This document shows, piece by piece, positions 47,806 through 59,600 of a DNA stretch of 64,000 bases. The notes under the pieces are model-generated. The model did not search any database, was not told where the DNA came from, and was given only the letters and a program-made list of their open reading frames with translations. Origin of the DNA: Brachionus koreanus (taxonomy: Eukaryota; Rotifera; Eurotatoria; Ploima; Brachionidae); NCBI GenBank assembly GCA_016987375.1, contig PJRA01000274.1, forward strand, positions 385,918-449,917, given 5' to 3'. Position numbers and translations under genes: made by a program. How positions within the stretch are numbered: position 1 is the first letter of the stretch; the number at the start of each line of letters is the position of its first letter.

Positions 47806-48554
47806 ATGAATTTTACATTATTTTTTGCTTTTATTTTTCTTGGAATTGTTTATTTTACAAAAAGTGATGATGATTATAATTATGATGAATCAATTGATAA
47901 GCAAAATGAAAACTTGGAATATGCAGAGCAAATAAAAAATTTGGATATAAATAAATTTTTACTGAATATCAGTTTAAGTAATGATGCAGTAAATAAGATG
48001 CTATCAAGGCAAATTTTGAATTTTAAAGATAAAATAAGTAGTTTTAAATTCATATTTTTGAATTTTTGAATTTTAAATTTATTTTAGATGAATGCTTATT
48101 ACCGAGAAAAATTGGTAATATTCATTTAAGAAAAAGGCTAAAATACACAAAAAAATGGTACTATAATCACAATTTTAAGAAATGTGTTGAGTTTTATTAC
48201 ACAGGATACAATGGAAATACAAATAATTTTAAAACTTGTAATGATTGTTTAAATAGATGCTTTATGGTAAAAATTTTTCAATCAATATCTTTCACTCACT
48301 AATCATTTAAATATCTTTCATTTAAGATATTTAAACCTATTTACTATAAATCAAAGAATCCTTTTAACAAGAAAGGATTATACTTGATAAATCTGATGAA
48401 AAATAATGCTTATTCAAATAAAGTAGTCAATCAGTCAAATATCAATGAGAAATTTTTTATTGATAGTAATGTTTTAGACAAAGAGAAAAGCAGAATTGAT
48501 AAATCTGATTCATTTAAATCTGTTAAAAACACTCATTGTATCTCATTAGATTAA
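47806..48554 (+). CDS. Secreted protein with atypical Kunitz domain
   Basis: The CDS is join(47806..48037, 48088..48266, 48327..48554), 212 aa. The N-terminus FTLFFAFIFLGIVYFTKS is a signal peptide. Residues about 79-135 form a Kunitz/BPTI-like domain: ECLLPRKIGN, KKWYYNHNFKKCVEFYYTGY, NGNTNNFKTC and CLNRC. The Cys expected after G-x (BPTI position 14) is replaced in GNI, and the matching Cys after Y-x-G (position 38) is Y, so that disulfide is lost on both sides; an extra Cys occurs in FKTC. The long charged N- and C-terminal extensions are not recognised. Protease inhibition is therefore doubtful and the fold may serve binding. It starts about 200 bases after the PDZ gene on the same strand. 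Confidence 0.8.
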
Positions 48555-49296
48555 AGATAGAAAAAACTATCAAAATATTTTGTAAAATAAATACAAAAAT
48601 GAAACTACACAATGGATATAAATTGAAAATTCAGAATTGTATCACTAATGAGTGTTTACGATAATTGATAACAAATACTGGAAATAATAATGAAAATCGG
48701 AGGTTGTCAAATTCATGACCAGATGGTCACACTTTTTGCTTCAAAAATTCGAATAATTAATTTTATTATCAACTGGTCTCAAAATTTTTCAATAAAAATT
48801 ATAAAGTAAATTTTGTGAACAAAATTTTTTTTTTCAATCACTCTGACCATTTTTTAAAAAAAAAAATCATAAATTTTGTGATAAACAAATTTGAGAGTCA
48901 GTCTACTTTATGTATCCACATCTTATTTAAATTTAGAATTATTTTGATATTCAAGTTATTTCATCAGTTTTCTCTTTAAATTCAAATTTAAAAATCTTAT
49001 GTTTCAAGAATTTAGATTTATAAATAAAAGAATTAAATTCAAAATAAATTAAAAATTTATTTATTCGAACACCTTTTTAATTGTATTATTTTATTTAAAT
49101 AATCAGTGAATTTAACCAAAAAAAAACTATTTTCATGAGTTTATTAACTTTTTATTGAATCACAAAATTTAAATTTAAACGTGATATTTTCAAATATTTA
49201 AATTTGAATAAATAAAAAATTCAATTCTATTAAATCTACTTAATATTTAAAAGAAAAATACACTTGATAAAATAAATCAAAATCAAATTATTTATA
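48555..49296. other. AT-rich intergenic sequence, nothing recognised
   Basis: An inverted pair at 48534-48543 (ACTCATTGTATC region) and 48641-48660 (CACTAATGAGTGTTTACG) is imperfect. No ORF or element is supported. Confidence 0.35.
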
Positions 49297-50584
49297 ATGT
49301 CAAGTAAACTGTCGATATGTGCATATCTAGCAATTATAGATTTTACGATTTTTTATCTTTTGATTCTAAGTAATATTCGTTTTTGTCTTTAAAGATTATT
49401 TAATTCTAATTCTTTAAGCATTCATAATGACATTTTATTTTAAATTAATCAGCGTACCAAAAAATTTTGTAGAATATTGTAATCTTCCGGTAACAAACAT
49501 GACTTCAAATTTAACAAAAATTTACCAAACTACAGCTTCACCAAGTATCAGCATCGATCCATCAACTATTCAATTTACCACAAATGCTAGAGAAACAACT
49601 GATTCTAGTACTTTACAAAGTATTTCTAGTATTTTACCAAATACTCCTACCTTAACATCAATATCAACTATATCAGTTACAACTGCAATATTAGGTAATT
49701 ATTTTTAATTTTTTTTATTATTTTTAATGGAAGGCAGCATGTGTTGCTGCTTGAATGATAAGTCTAAGTTATTAAAAAATAACTAAATTATAACTCAAAT
49801 TGATTTTGTTTTCTATAGCATTGATTTTTGCTTTGTGTTTTATTGAATTTTTTTTAAAGTATGAATTAAAAACAGGCTAAAATGAAGGACTAAGCTCCAT
49901 TCCTAAGCTATATTTTTTAGATTTAATAAAAAAATATTTCATATTATTATCGAATTTACTAGATTAAAAGAACATATTGGTACGTCAAATTTTTCTAATC
50001 GAGCAAGCCCAATATATATATTTTAATTGAAGAGAGAAAATAAAATGTATCATTCTTGCACTCTAGTAAATACAGTAACTAAAAAATATTAACTAATCTA
50101 GGTTAAAATTAAAAAATTAAAAATCTAATCTAAATAAAAAAAACATGATTAATCAAAGAAATTTTTTTTGAAGAAGGTTTTTTTGTTATGGCGTACTATT
50201 CCTTGAATCTCGACTAGATTTATTTCTTTAGTTACAACTAATTTCATTCATATTTTTAAATAAACATCAACGATTTTAGCTGGAGAAGTTGGATCTCCCT
50301 GTAATAGTTTTACAGATTGCCTCGGAGGAGTAATAGTTGGTATTAACGGAACTTATCAAACAATGGATTGTGTAAATAATGTTTGCATGTACTATTTTAT
50401 CAATTTAAATAATTTTATGGATTAATCACTTAATTTTTTTAGATGTAACGATCCGTACACTCGGGTGGTATATAAGCCTAATTATCAATGTGCAATTCCT
50501 AATGGAAATACTGAATGCCAAGAAGATATTCAATGTGTAGGAACCTGTGGCTTTTCTGGTAACCAAAAAAAATGCACTGGATAA
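49297..50584 (+). CDS. Ser/Thr-rich, Cys-rich secreted or surface protein
   Basis: A four-exon model, join(49297..49369, 49419..49694, 50280..50388, 50443..50584), 199 aa, with consistent phases. Exon 1 encodes a hydrophobic leader (CAYLAIIDFTIFYLLIL). Then comes a mucin-like stretch rich in S and T (SISIDPSTIQFTTNARETTD) likely to be O-glycosylated, and a C-terminal module with about ten Cys (GSPCNSFTDCLGG, MDCVNNVCICNDPY, CQEDIQCVGTCGF). The Cys spacing resembles small EB- or WAP-like extracellular modules, but I do not assign a family. Exon 1 and its acceptor are the weakest part. The 585-bp intron 2 contains dispersed repeat copy 2. Confidence 0.6.
49873..49910 (+). repeat. Dispersed short repeat, copy 2
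   Basis: GGCTAAAATGAAGGACTAAG then CTCCATTCCTAAGCT. It matches copy 1 (3925-3966) at most positions and lies in an intron of the Cys-rich gene. Confidence 0.45.
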
Positions 50585-50949
50585 AAAAATCTTAAAATTT
50601 TCTAATTAAATGTTTAAATGAAAAATAAAATTTATAAACAAGATTAAATTTTATAAGTTCCTTAATGCATCAAGACAATAAATATTACTTTTAATTTAAT
50701 TTTTTGCAGTGCTTTCAAAATAAAACTATAAACGTCTGCTAAAATTTAAAATATTTTTTTTTAAGTAAGAACTAGTTTAATTATGCTTTGAAAATTCCAT
50801 TCCTTTCAGTCAAAAAAACCGGAAATTAAAAAAGCTCTATAGTAAAAAAGTAAACATCTTTGGTTGCATGAAACTTTAACTTTAGTACTTTAAAAATATT
50901 TTGTTTAAAGCATATACAAATTTAAATTTTTGTTGTTCATAAATAAAGA

Positions 50950-53115
50950 ATGATATCAAATGAAGTGAATCAAAACTTGAATACAGATGAACATAAACCC
51001 AAAGAAATTGAAAGTTTTTTGATCGAGCAGCAATCATCTCAAAACCATCAGCAATCCAATATCAGTATAATAGAACCTAAAGTTTTAAACAATCAGCTGA
51101 ATTCTCAATCGAATGTTCAACTTAATTCAAGTACGACCAATTCCAACAACGTACCTTTTATCATTCAAAATGGTAATATTTACCAACTTGCTACTTCCAC
51201 TGCTAATCAATTGAACCAACCTAATCTAATTCAAATATCGAATGATAATCCTAAATCAAATCCGATCAAGCTTACTACGCTGAAGCATGCCAATGTTCTA
51301 AATTTAAACTCGATTAATAAAGGAAGAATAATTTTAAAAACTAATCAAAGCGATTCAAATCAAGGACAGCAAGTAATAACGACCATATCGCCTAATTCTC
51401 TTACCAATCAGAAAAATTCTCAGCAAAATCAAACCAAAAGCTTAAATTTGGTCTTGCAAAATTCAAATCAGCCTAAGCAATATATAATTGCCAATCAACA
51501 AAATAAACCTCAGCTAACTGGTCAAAATGGTTCTCCTATAATTGTGCTAGCTCCTACAAACCGGTCAATTGGAGATCAAAATTTGCAATTTCTGATTCAA
51601 CAAAAATCTCAAAATATTAACATACCAACAACAAATGTAACAAATGCAGTAAATATACCAAATCAGAATCAAATTTCTCAAATAAAAACTAACAATTTGC
51701 AACAGAAAATTTATTTACCTCAAAATAATGTAAATTTAATAAAGAAAAATGTGATCGAAAATGAAGTCAAAAGTGAAGAAATAAAAAATTCAAATCCAAA
51801 TTTGATAAGCCTTTTAAATTCAAATTCGACTGATGTCAAGCAAGAACCAATTTTCAATGGCAATCAACAAAAACAACAATGTCAAAAAATACAAAAAGAA
51901 GTTGTAAACATTACACCAGTTGCTAACAAGTTGAACAATTGTCAAGCAAATAATTCCAATTTAGGATCAAATGATTCAGTTCAAAAAGAGGAAATAAACG
52001 AAGCAATTCTAAATGAATGTATTCTTCCAGATACTAGAATATTTGCTTCATTGCTTAATAAGGACTATAATCTTCCCAATAATAGCAGTGGTCAGAAAAA
52101 TGAAATTAAATACAAAACAGTTCTAATAGGAAATACTGAACACGTTATTTTGGATAATCTTCAAAATTTATCTGATTTTAAAGGAAATTTTGGAGAATTG
52201 AAAAATTTAGCATGCTCAGTAGCAGACCATTTGAACAAGTCGGTATCCATACCGGCTTTTTTGCTAATCGACTCAAAGTCTAGCATAGAAAAAATAAAAA
52301 CTCTTTTAGGAGACATAAACATAAATCCGATTGTAATTGATACATTAAGTCAAAATAACCAGCAAAATGATGCCAAATTAGGCATTGATCAAAATACTGA
52401 TCGAGAAAAGTTTAATCAACATCATCAGAATTTAATCAAAAAGCTAAGCTCGAATCAATCAGAAACAGTTACAAATACTTGTCCTAGTCCGGTGCATAGT
52501 CAAGACAAGCAAAAAAAAATCAGCACCCCGAAGCGTAGACCTGCCAAGCCGAGAAAACCTCAAATAACAATTAGTTCCAATGGTACTCAAGTAAACAAGT
52601 CGAAATTGACAATAAATGATTTGATTCAGCAAAATGCGATGAATCAAAATTTGGAAATGGACAAGTCAAGTGAACCAACCGCCAAAAAAATAAGGACCAT
52701 AAATCAATTGGTGAACGCTGAGCCCAAATTAAATCCATCAGTCATAAATGTGCAACCAGTTCAGCAAATTCAACACCAAGTTCAACCGTCATTACAAATT
52801 CCAGTCAGCCAAGCACCTAACACCCAAGAGCCAAAGGTTCAACAAAGTAATGATTGGTTAGACGAACAAATTCAATTAGCAAACGAATTTATTGATACTT
52901 TGACTAAAAATGATGAAAAGGAAAAAAATTTGAAAGCCGAAAACATAGACTTGATTAAAAATGAGTCCATGATGGAGTCCAATTTTGTGAATGACGAAAA
53001 TATATTAAATTCTGTAAATAGCTCTAATTTGCTTTCAAATGATTATAATTTTGAAATTGATCCGTTCGATACGAATTTATATTTTTCATCAAATTTAAAT
53101 GATATTGAATTTTAG
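50950..53115 (+). CDS. Intronless Q/N-rich nuclear-type protein, 721 aa
   Basis: An unbroken ORF in a genome where most genes are split. It is rich in Q, N and S throughout (NIYQLATSTANQLNQPNLIQ). A more ordered patch lies near residues 390-465: YKTVLIGNTEHVILDNLQNL and PAFLLIDSKSS. A basic segment KKISTPKRRPAKPRKPQ at about 520-536 looks like an AT-hook or nuclear signal. A short amphipathic patch is SNDWLDEQIQLANEFIDTLT, and the C-terminus is acidic and hydrophobic (NFEIDPFDTNLYF), as in activation domains. I do not recognise the family; a transcriptional coregulator is a guess from composition. Codon use matches its neighbours. Confidence 0.75.
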   Translation: MISNEVNQNLNTDEHKPKEIESFLIEQQSSQNHQQSNISIIEPKVLNNQLNSQSNVQLNSSTTNSNNVPFIIQNGNIYQLATSTANQLNQPNLIQISNDNPKSNPIKLTTLKHANVLNLNSINKGRIILKTNQSDSNQGQQVITTISPNSLTNQKNSQQNQTKSLNLVLQNSNQPKQYIIANQQNKPQLTGQNGSPIIVLAPTNRSIGDQNLQFLIQQKSQNINIPTTNVTNAVNIPNQNQISQIKTNNLQQKIYLPQNNVNLIKKNVIENEVKSEEIKNSNPNLISLLNSNSTDVKQEPIFNGNQQKQQCQKIQKEVVNITPVANKLNNCQANNSNLGSNDSVQKEEINEAILNECILPDTRIFASLLNKDYNLPNNSSGQKNEIKYKTVLIGNTEHVILDNLQNLSDFKGNFGELKNLACSVADHLNKSVSIPAFLLIDSKSSIEKIKTLLGDININPIVIDTLSQNNQQNDAKLGIDQNTDREKFNQHHQNLIKKLSSNQSETVTNTCPSPVHSQDKQKKISTPKRRPAKPRKPQITISSNGTQVNKSKLTINDLIQQNAMNQNLEMDKSSEPTAKKIRTINQLVNAEPKLNPSVINVQPVQQIQHQVQPSLQIPVSQAPNTQEPKVQQSNDWLDEQIQLANEFIDTLTKNDEKEKNLKAENIDLIKNESMMESNFVNDENILNSVNSSNLLSNDYNFEIDPFDTNLYFSSNLNDIEF

Positions 53116-53824
53116 AAATGATGGAAGATAGCTTAAGTTTTTTTCGCTCACGGTCCAATTTTCTAAACCTATCTAAAATGATGTGTATTATTTTTTAAGT
53201 TATGAGTTAAGTAGATTTTGTTTTTTATAATAATTCTCGTGAGAAGTATGAGGTTTTGATACAGATTTGTGAGTCAAATGGTTTATTTTTTAAATTAAAT
53301 CAAACTAAACTAGTCAATTTTATGAAATCAAAAGCTTCTCTATTAATCGCTTATTTTTGATGCTTCATGTTTTTTTTTTAGCACAATTATTTTAATAATT
53401 TTTATACTAAGAACAAATATTAATAAATAATTTGAATAAATAAATTAATTAATTTTATAGCTAGTTTGTCGAATTCATATTTCATATTTATGAAATAAGT
53501 TTAAATTCTACTTATATTTATATATTTTTATTTATATTTGATTCAAACAATATAAAATTTTAAGCTAAAATTCCCAAGAAAAATTTCTTAAAAGCATAAA
53601 TTTGAAAAAAAAATTTATTTTGAATTTTTTATTCGAACATTTTTATTTTTTGTTTTTTGTTCATAGACAACAAAAATCAAACTTTTCATTTATGATAAAA
53701 AATCATTTTTTTAAAAAAAAAATTTGTAAAAAGGTAAATCTTGAATAAAGGGAGATTGAATTCAAGAAGCTAAACCTATAAATTTATTCAAAAAAATTTT
53801 TTTTTTCGTTGAGTTTTTAACGCA

Positions 53825-54035
53825 GTATGCTTCAGAACACACTCTTGCGTTTCGGAACGAAAACCTTGCAGTATAGCATTTCAGATGATATTTGGTTAGC
53901 CTTGAAAGAACTATGTAGAGAAAAAAAATGACGAAAGGAAATATAGAAGAAAGGCTAGAAACAAAAAGCTTTCTGTGAGGAGTCTGCTTAGAAAATTAAG
54001 AACCAAAGCGTCAGCACAAGCAGCTAAACGATAAG
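53825..54035 (+). pseudogene. GC-richer coding-like relic, possibly histone-fold
   Basis: In three successive frames the plus strand gives FVEFLTQYASEHTLAF (frame 1), KTLQYSISDDIWLALKELCR (frame 3) and NDERKYRRKARNKKLSVRSL (then a stop). Read as one broken protein, helix + R/K-T-L + D-D-I-W-x-A-L-K-E-L is the layout of NF-YB/POLE3-type histone folds. Two frameshifts would be needed. An acceptor-like AACGCAG precedes it. It stands out from very A/T-rich flanks. Homology is tentative. Confidence 0.35.
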
Positions 54036-54327
54036 CCTAGGCAAAACCATTTATACTGTTTTTTTTTTAATTTTTTTCTTCCTACAGTCAACTAACAGTC
54101 ATGTTAGCATAAAGTTTTTACTTTATAACTTGTATTTTTAAAATAATACTTTTTAAAAGCTTCGTTTTCAATAATTTAGGATTGATCAAACAAAACATCA
54201 TTTTTTTTCAAAAGCATATGTAATTTTAATGCATGATGTCTTAAAATCTTTGACCTAAAATAGAATAGCTACTTATTTAAAATTGTAAGCTTTTTCTTGT
54301 GTGCTTATGCTGAAATTTTCAAATAGA

Positions 54328-55611
54328 GGGAGAGTGAAGTTGGGAGCAATTTTTTCTAGAGCAGAGCAATTTTCTAAAAATCTAATAACCTTTTAAAGAA
54401 AATCATTGAAAATGAAATTTTTTTATCACAAAATAGTTTTTAAAAAAAACTTGCAATTAAAACTTTAAATTTTTTTTTAATTTATAAGATAGGGAAGCAG
54501 AGCTTTATATATGCGAGTAACGAGCCGTTATTAAAATTTAAATTTAAGATAATATATAAAATTATTATTTACAAAAAAATCTATGACAAGTTAATAAAAA
54601 AATATCATAATAATCAGTTCGGTAAAAGTCGACTATACATTTTTAAGGTGTTTTCCTTTATCTCAATTAGTCTTTTTTCTTCCATTTGACGTGGTACTAA
54701 GTTAATACTGTTTTTGATTTTAGTAAGCCGATCGAACGGAAAAGGGACAATTAAAAAATCATTGATATTTTTCAAACGCGACAAAGCTACGAATGTTATT
54801 CCTAATGACCGTTTCCTAATGATTTTCCAAGATCAATAATAGCACTTTTAAGCGTTTGTCCTTGTGATTTATGTATTGTCATACCATACCCAATTCGAAT
54901 TGGAACTTGTGTTTTGGTACCTTTAACAGTTTTTGAAAAGGAGCTAATTGGGTTAATTGGAATATAATTGAGTCTTTGTGGCTCATCGAAAAACTGTGGA
55001 CCACTATAATCTGAAAATTCAACTATTATTGTTTCAGGTAAATCGTTTTGTTTATAATCAACTGAGACAATTATGTCCCATATTATTCCTGCAGCACTGT
55101 TAGCCAGTCCTTTTGTGGTATAATTAATCACATGTATCAAAAGATCAAATAAATAAACAAGATGTTAGCTTAATTTATTTTTTTATTTTTTGATTGAAGT
55201 TAATTTCTGAAAATATTTGTTTTCTGTTTATAGGTATGTGTTAATTGATATTTATTTTAATTAATTATTTAATTAGAAACAAAACCGAAAGCCAATAGAT
55301 TTCGAGAAGAACTCCTCCAATGAAATTGCTGGGTTTTAGATTCTCGATTCGAAAAACGTACGGTAACTACGAATTTTTCTATATGCACATCTAGGTATTA
55401 GCTCGTCGCGATGCTCGTTCCTCGCAATAAAATATCAATTTACATAATCAATAAATTTTTTTATAATTTTTTTTTTTTCGAAATTAACAAAAAATATTAA
55501 TTCTTGTTAATAATTATTTTTGTTGTTTCAACCCTTCCTATCAAGTTTATTTAAGCATATATTTAAAAAAAATGCTCTGCTCTAACTAATTGCTCCCAAC
55601 TTCACTCTCTC
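54328..55611. mobile_element. DNA transposon, 1284 bp, TIRs and 8-bp TSD, carrying a PIF1 fragment
   Basis: The ends are inverted copies of about 43 bp: GGGAGAGTGAAGTTGGGAGC on the left and, on the opposite strand, GAGAGAGTGAAGTTGGGAGC on the right, followed on both sides by TAGAGCAGAGCA. The element is flanked by a perfect 8-bp direct repeat CAAATAGA (54320-54327 and 55612-55619). An 8-bp duplication fits hAT, P, Merlin or KDZ-type transposases. No such transposase is encoded. The only coding sense is the minus-strand helicase tail at 54614-55140. So it is a non-autonomous element that has kept or captured a helicase piece. Confidence 0.85.
54614..55140 (-). pseudogene. PIF1-like DNA helicase C-terminal fragment
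   Basis: The minus strand reads GLANSAAGIIWDI, VPIRIGYGMTIHKSQGQTLK and IIDLGKSLGN, then after a frameshift near 54805 ITFVALSRLKNINDFLIVPF. These are the last helicase motifs (T-I-H-K-S-Q-G-x-T, then V-A-L-S-R) of PIF1-family SF1B helicases, as found in Helitrons and in the large PIF1-like families of some invertebrates. The Walker A and B motifs are absent and a frameshift breaks the final motif, so it is inactive. It is wholly inside the TIR element. Confidence 0.8.
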
Positions 55612-56655
55612 CAAATAGATTGTAAGAATGTTTCATTTCTTTAAATAAATGTTATATATACATTTAAGTTTTAGATCACAATAATACATCACAAAATTCA
55701 ACTTCAATCGCATAACTTCAATTTAATACTTTTATTTTATTCTCTTTTTAGTGTATCGTGAATTGAAATTCTATTCAAAGTGAAGTTTTATTTAAAAAAC
55801 AATTCATGATCGAAATTTTAATTAATCAATTTTAATTTTTTTAAATTTGTAATTATAAAAATAAAGGGTATTTAATTAAAACATTTTTTTTGTCAAAATA
55901 ATATTGAAAAAGAATAATATTTAATTATTTTAGATAAAATGCTGCATCTGAAATAACAACTTTTGGTGAACACAAAATTTTTTCTAATACAGTAATATAA
56001 AAAGCTTTAATTAAAAAAAAATCTAGATAATTGTAAAAAAAATGATTTTAAACAGCTCATTGATTAATTCAACAAATTTGAAAAGCAATTTAGCTTTTTT
56101 CAATTCGAAAATTGATTCGTAAACATTTTTGGAAAAAGAAAATCCAATTTCTTTTATAAAAGTTCAAAAAAAAACTTAAATTTAAAACATTAACTCGATA
56201 GGAACAATTTTAATAATGCATCAACTGATTTTCCAAATTAATTTCCTTCATAACAGATACTTTTGCTTTAAAAATATAAATTTTCTAAACTATAAGTTAG
56301 ACTATAATCTAATAATGATTTTTATATAAATTAAGCATTTTCTTTAAGATGTTTGAAATTTTGACATTTAATCATTCTCTAAGTAAAAATTAAGAATATT
56401 AAAATTATGTCACATTCCAACTCTTAAAATATATCTATCTAAATATTTATCCAGATTTCGAATTTCTTTAAAAAAACTTTTTAAATTGTATTTTTGTTAA
56501 GTTTTTATTGAAATAAGCGTTCAGAAATCAGAAATATTTTAAGAATTTTTCATATGATTATAATTTCAATCGGCATATTTTGATTTTTGGAAACACCATA
56601 AGACAATTCCATTTATTGACCATCACCAGTTTTCTATTTTATTTATGTCCGAGAA

Positions 56656-59600
56656 ATGAACATAAAAAATGCAGAAAAAAAAGCTAGTCTAACTTCTAGT
56701 CACAGACAACCATCCAAATCAGATAAATTCGATCAGATTTCTTTGGAGAATAAGCTTAAATCGTTGGAAAACTCATTGGCGAAGTCTTTTAAACCAGAGC
56801 TAATAAAATCAATCGTTTATCTAATTCAAATTGAACATCAAGACCAAAATAATTTTGAATCTAACATAGACAAGATAGAGTGGCAGAAACTTGACTATTT
56901 TACACATCAATTTAAAAAAATTGTAAAAAATAAATCACATTTATTTTTATTAAATAGTCAAATGAATCTTTCAACAGGACATAGTCGCAAACAAAAAAAT
57001 GAAGATGAATCTATCAATGATTCAAACCAAGATTACTCCTACTTAATAAATGATTTTTCGTCTTCTTCATCAGAATATTTTTATTTAAACCAAATTTTAG
57101 TCCGCTTAATTTTCAAATTGTTTAAGTCAAAATTAAATTCAAATGAAATTTTAAAATCAGATTACGATGTAAATAAATCTCAAAAGCTTTACAAGCTGAG
57201 TTTGATTTTGTTAAGCTCACTAGCCGATTTGTGTTTCTATGAAGAGATAAGAATTCAAGTTATTTATGATCCAAATTTAAAGTGCTTATTGGAAATATTT
57301 TCTTCACTAACATTGCTGGAATTAGAAGTTAATTTTAAACGAGAAAAAAAATCCAATTGTGTTCAATTGATGGAAAAATTTTGGTCAAAAATGTGTCGAT
57401 TGTGTGCGAATATTTGTCAGGAAAAAAACAATCAACGAATAAAGCACCTTTTTTCTAAAGGTAAATTCAGACATTATTTATGTTTAGATTTAAAATTTTT
57501 TCAAAATTCATCAGCCTTTAAGATATTGATTAAATCAGTAAAAAGGTTATATGATGATCTTCTGAAAAATTCACCATAGAATAGTAGAATTTTAAGATAC
57601 TTAAAATTTTTAGATTTTATGACAAGTTTAGCTAGATGCTTAGATCAGCAACAGGTTATTTTGGTAACAAATGCAGACGATTCTTCAACTCAACTGGACT
57701 TGGATTTATATCATTCATTAATAAGATTTATAAAGTAATGTATTTATTCATTTAATTGTTTATGTTTATCGAGCTAATGCTTTTTCAGAGTAAAATTTAA
57801 AAGAAAAATAAACAGAAAAAGGGTTAAATAAGTTGAAATAAAATAAAGAGAAAATTAAAAATAATATACTGAATAGAAGTAAATTAGACATGTATTACTA
57901 TTTGATAGTTCAGGAAAAAAGAAGAAATTGTAAGTAGCAATTACTCAATCGAGTCAGATATTCGATATATCTTTATTCAAACCATTCATTATTTTCTTAT
58001 AGTAGTATGACGACCAACATAATAGAATGAGTCAGTCTAGCTCTGACATATCTTTTATTCAATTCAATAAATAGATTTGAGCGATATTCGAATAATAGTT
58101 TAAGTTTATTTAAGGCCTCATGATGCATGATGGTGGAAGGAGTATCGTATTTCAGCTTTAAATCAGATCTAACTGCTGATTTCTTCTACTACGAAAACTT
58201 GTATTTTTTTGATGTTAGTTTTTGATTATCAATTTAAGAAACAAGAGAAAGAATAATTCAAGATTATATCAGACCCTATCAAATAGAAAAAAATTAATGA
58301 TAAAATTTCAAATTTATTTTGAAATAAATTTTTTATTATATTTGGTAAAACGATGTTTTTTTTTAAAATTTTTAAAGAGTCATTTATTAAAAATGAAATT
58401 TCAACACTCTGATGACTCTGAAGATTTTTGTTGAGCTTAAAAATATAGGTCTACTTCATCATGTCAAATATGTTCCAATAAAAAATACAGGTCTTTTGGA
58501 GCTGAAATGCCGCTTGATTTTAACAATAAATATACCAGAGTAAAACAAAATAAAGATAAAATATTGACTTGAACAATGGTTATTCACAAAAAAGTTTAGT
58601 TTATCAAATAAATATAAATGACACAATTGATGACATACATCGTTGTTTGTTTTATTTTATTTATTTGTTTTTCTGTTCGAGCATAAGCTCCTTCAGAAAA
58701 AAAAAGAAAAGTAAAATTTGAATATTTAAAAAAAAAACGTTTAAAATATTTTAAATTTTGAATAATAATGTTTCGTTTAATACATAAGAAATTAATATTA
58801 AGATGAGAAACAAAAATAATAATTAAAGAATTGACTATTTAGGCTATTGAAGGTATTGTGAAAATAAGTAAAACAAATAAGGTAAAATGAGAATCTGAAA
58901 AAGAATAACATAGAAATGATTTTAAGAGTCAGATAATGAATTATTAAATAGCAGCTGCATAGAGGAGTATGATTTGTAACAAATCTAGAATCGAAGCCTC
59001 TGTGGATACATCGTTGTTTACAGTGCAATGTCTATAAATTACTTTATATTTTTTAATTGAATTAAATGATTAAATGAATGAGAAAAAAAAGCTTTTATGT
59101 CGAATCTTTTATGATGGTATTATGATTATAATAAAAAAAGATGTCACACTAATTGGTCTAAAATACGCAGGGTCTTTAGGGTGCTCAGCTTTTGGAATTG
59201 GTGTTGTGTTTGTTATGTTTTGCTAGCTTCCATTATGATAGCACAAAAAATTGTTATACAGGGAAAATATTGTAAATTGATATTTAATATTATGGCGCAA
59301 AAATTTAAATTTTAAAAATCCATTATTTTTTTGGTCACTTATTTTTGCGTAATTAAACAAAAAATTCAAGTATTATTTTTTTCTAGAGTTATTTGTCACA
59401 TATTTTAAAATAATTATGATTCTTTGGTCACCACACAATCATCAGCTAGTCATTTAATTCAATAGTCATTTAATTCGTCATTTAATTTCATTTAATTCAT
59501 TTAATTCATTTAACTCTATTGAAATTTGGGTCAATTCAATAGACCCAAATTTCCTATTGCCATTTTTTTTTCTGATTCCAAAACATTTTTAAATTTTATT

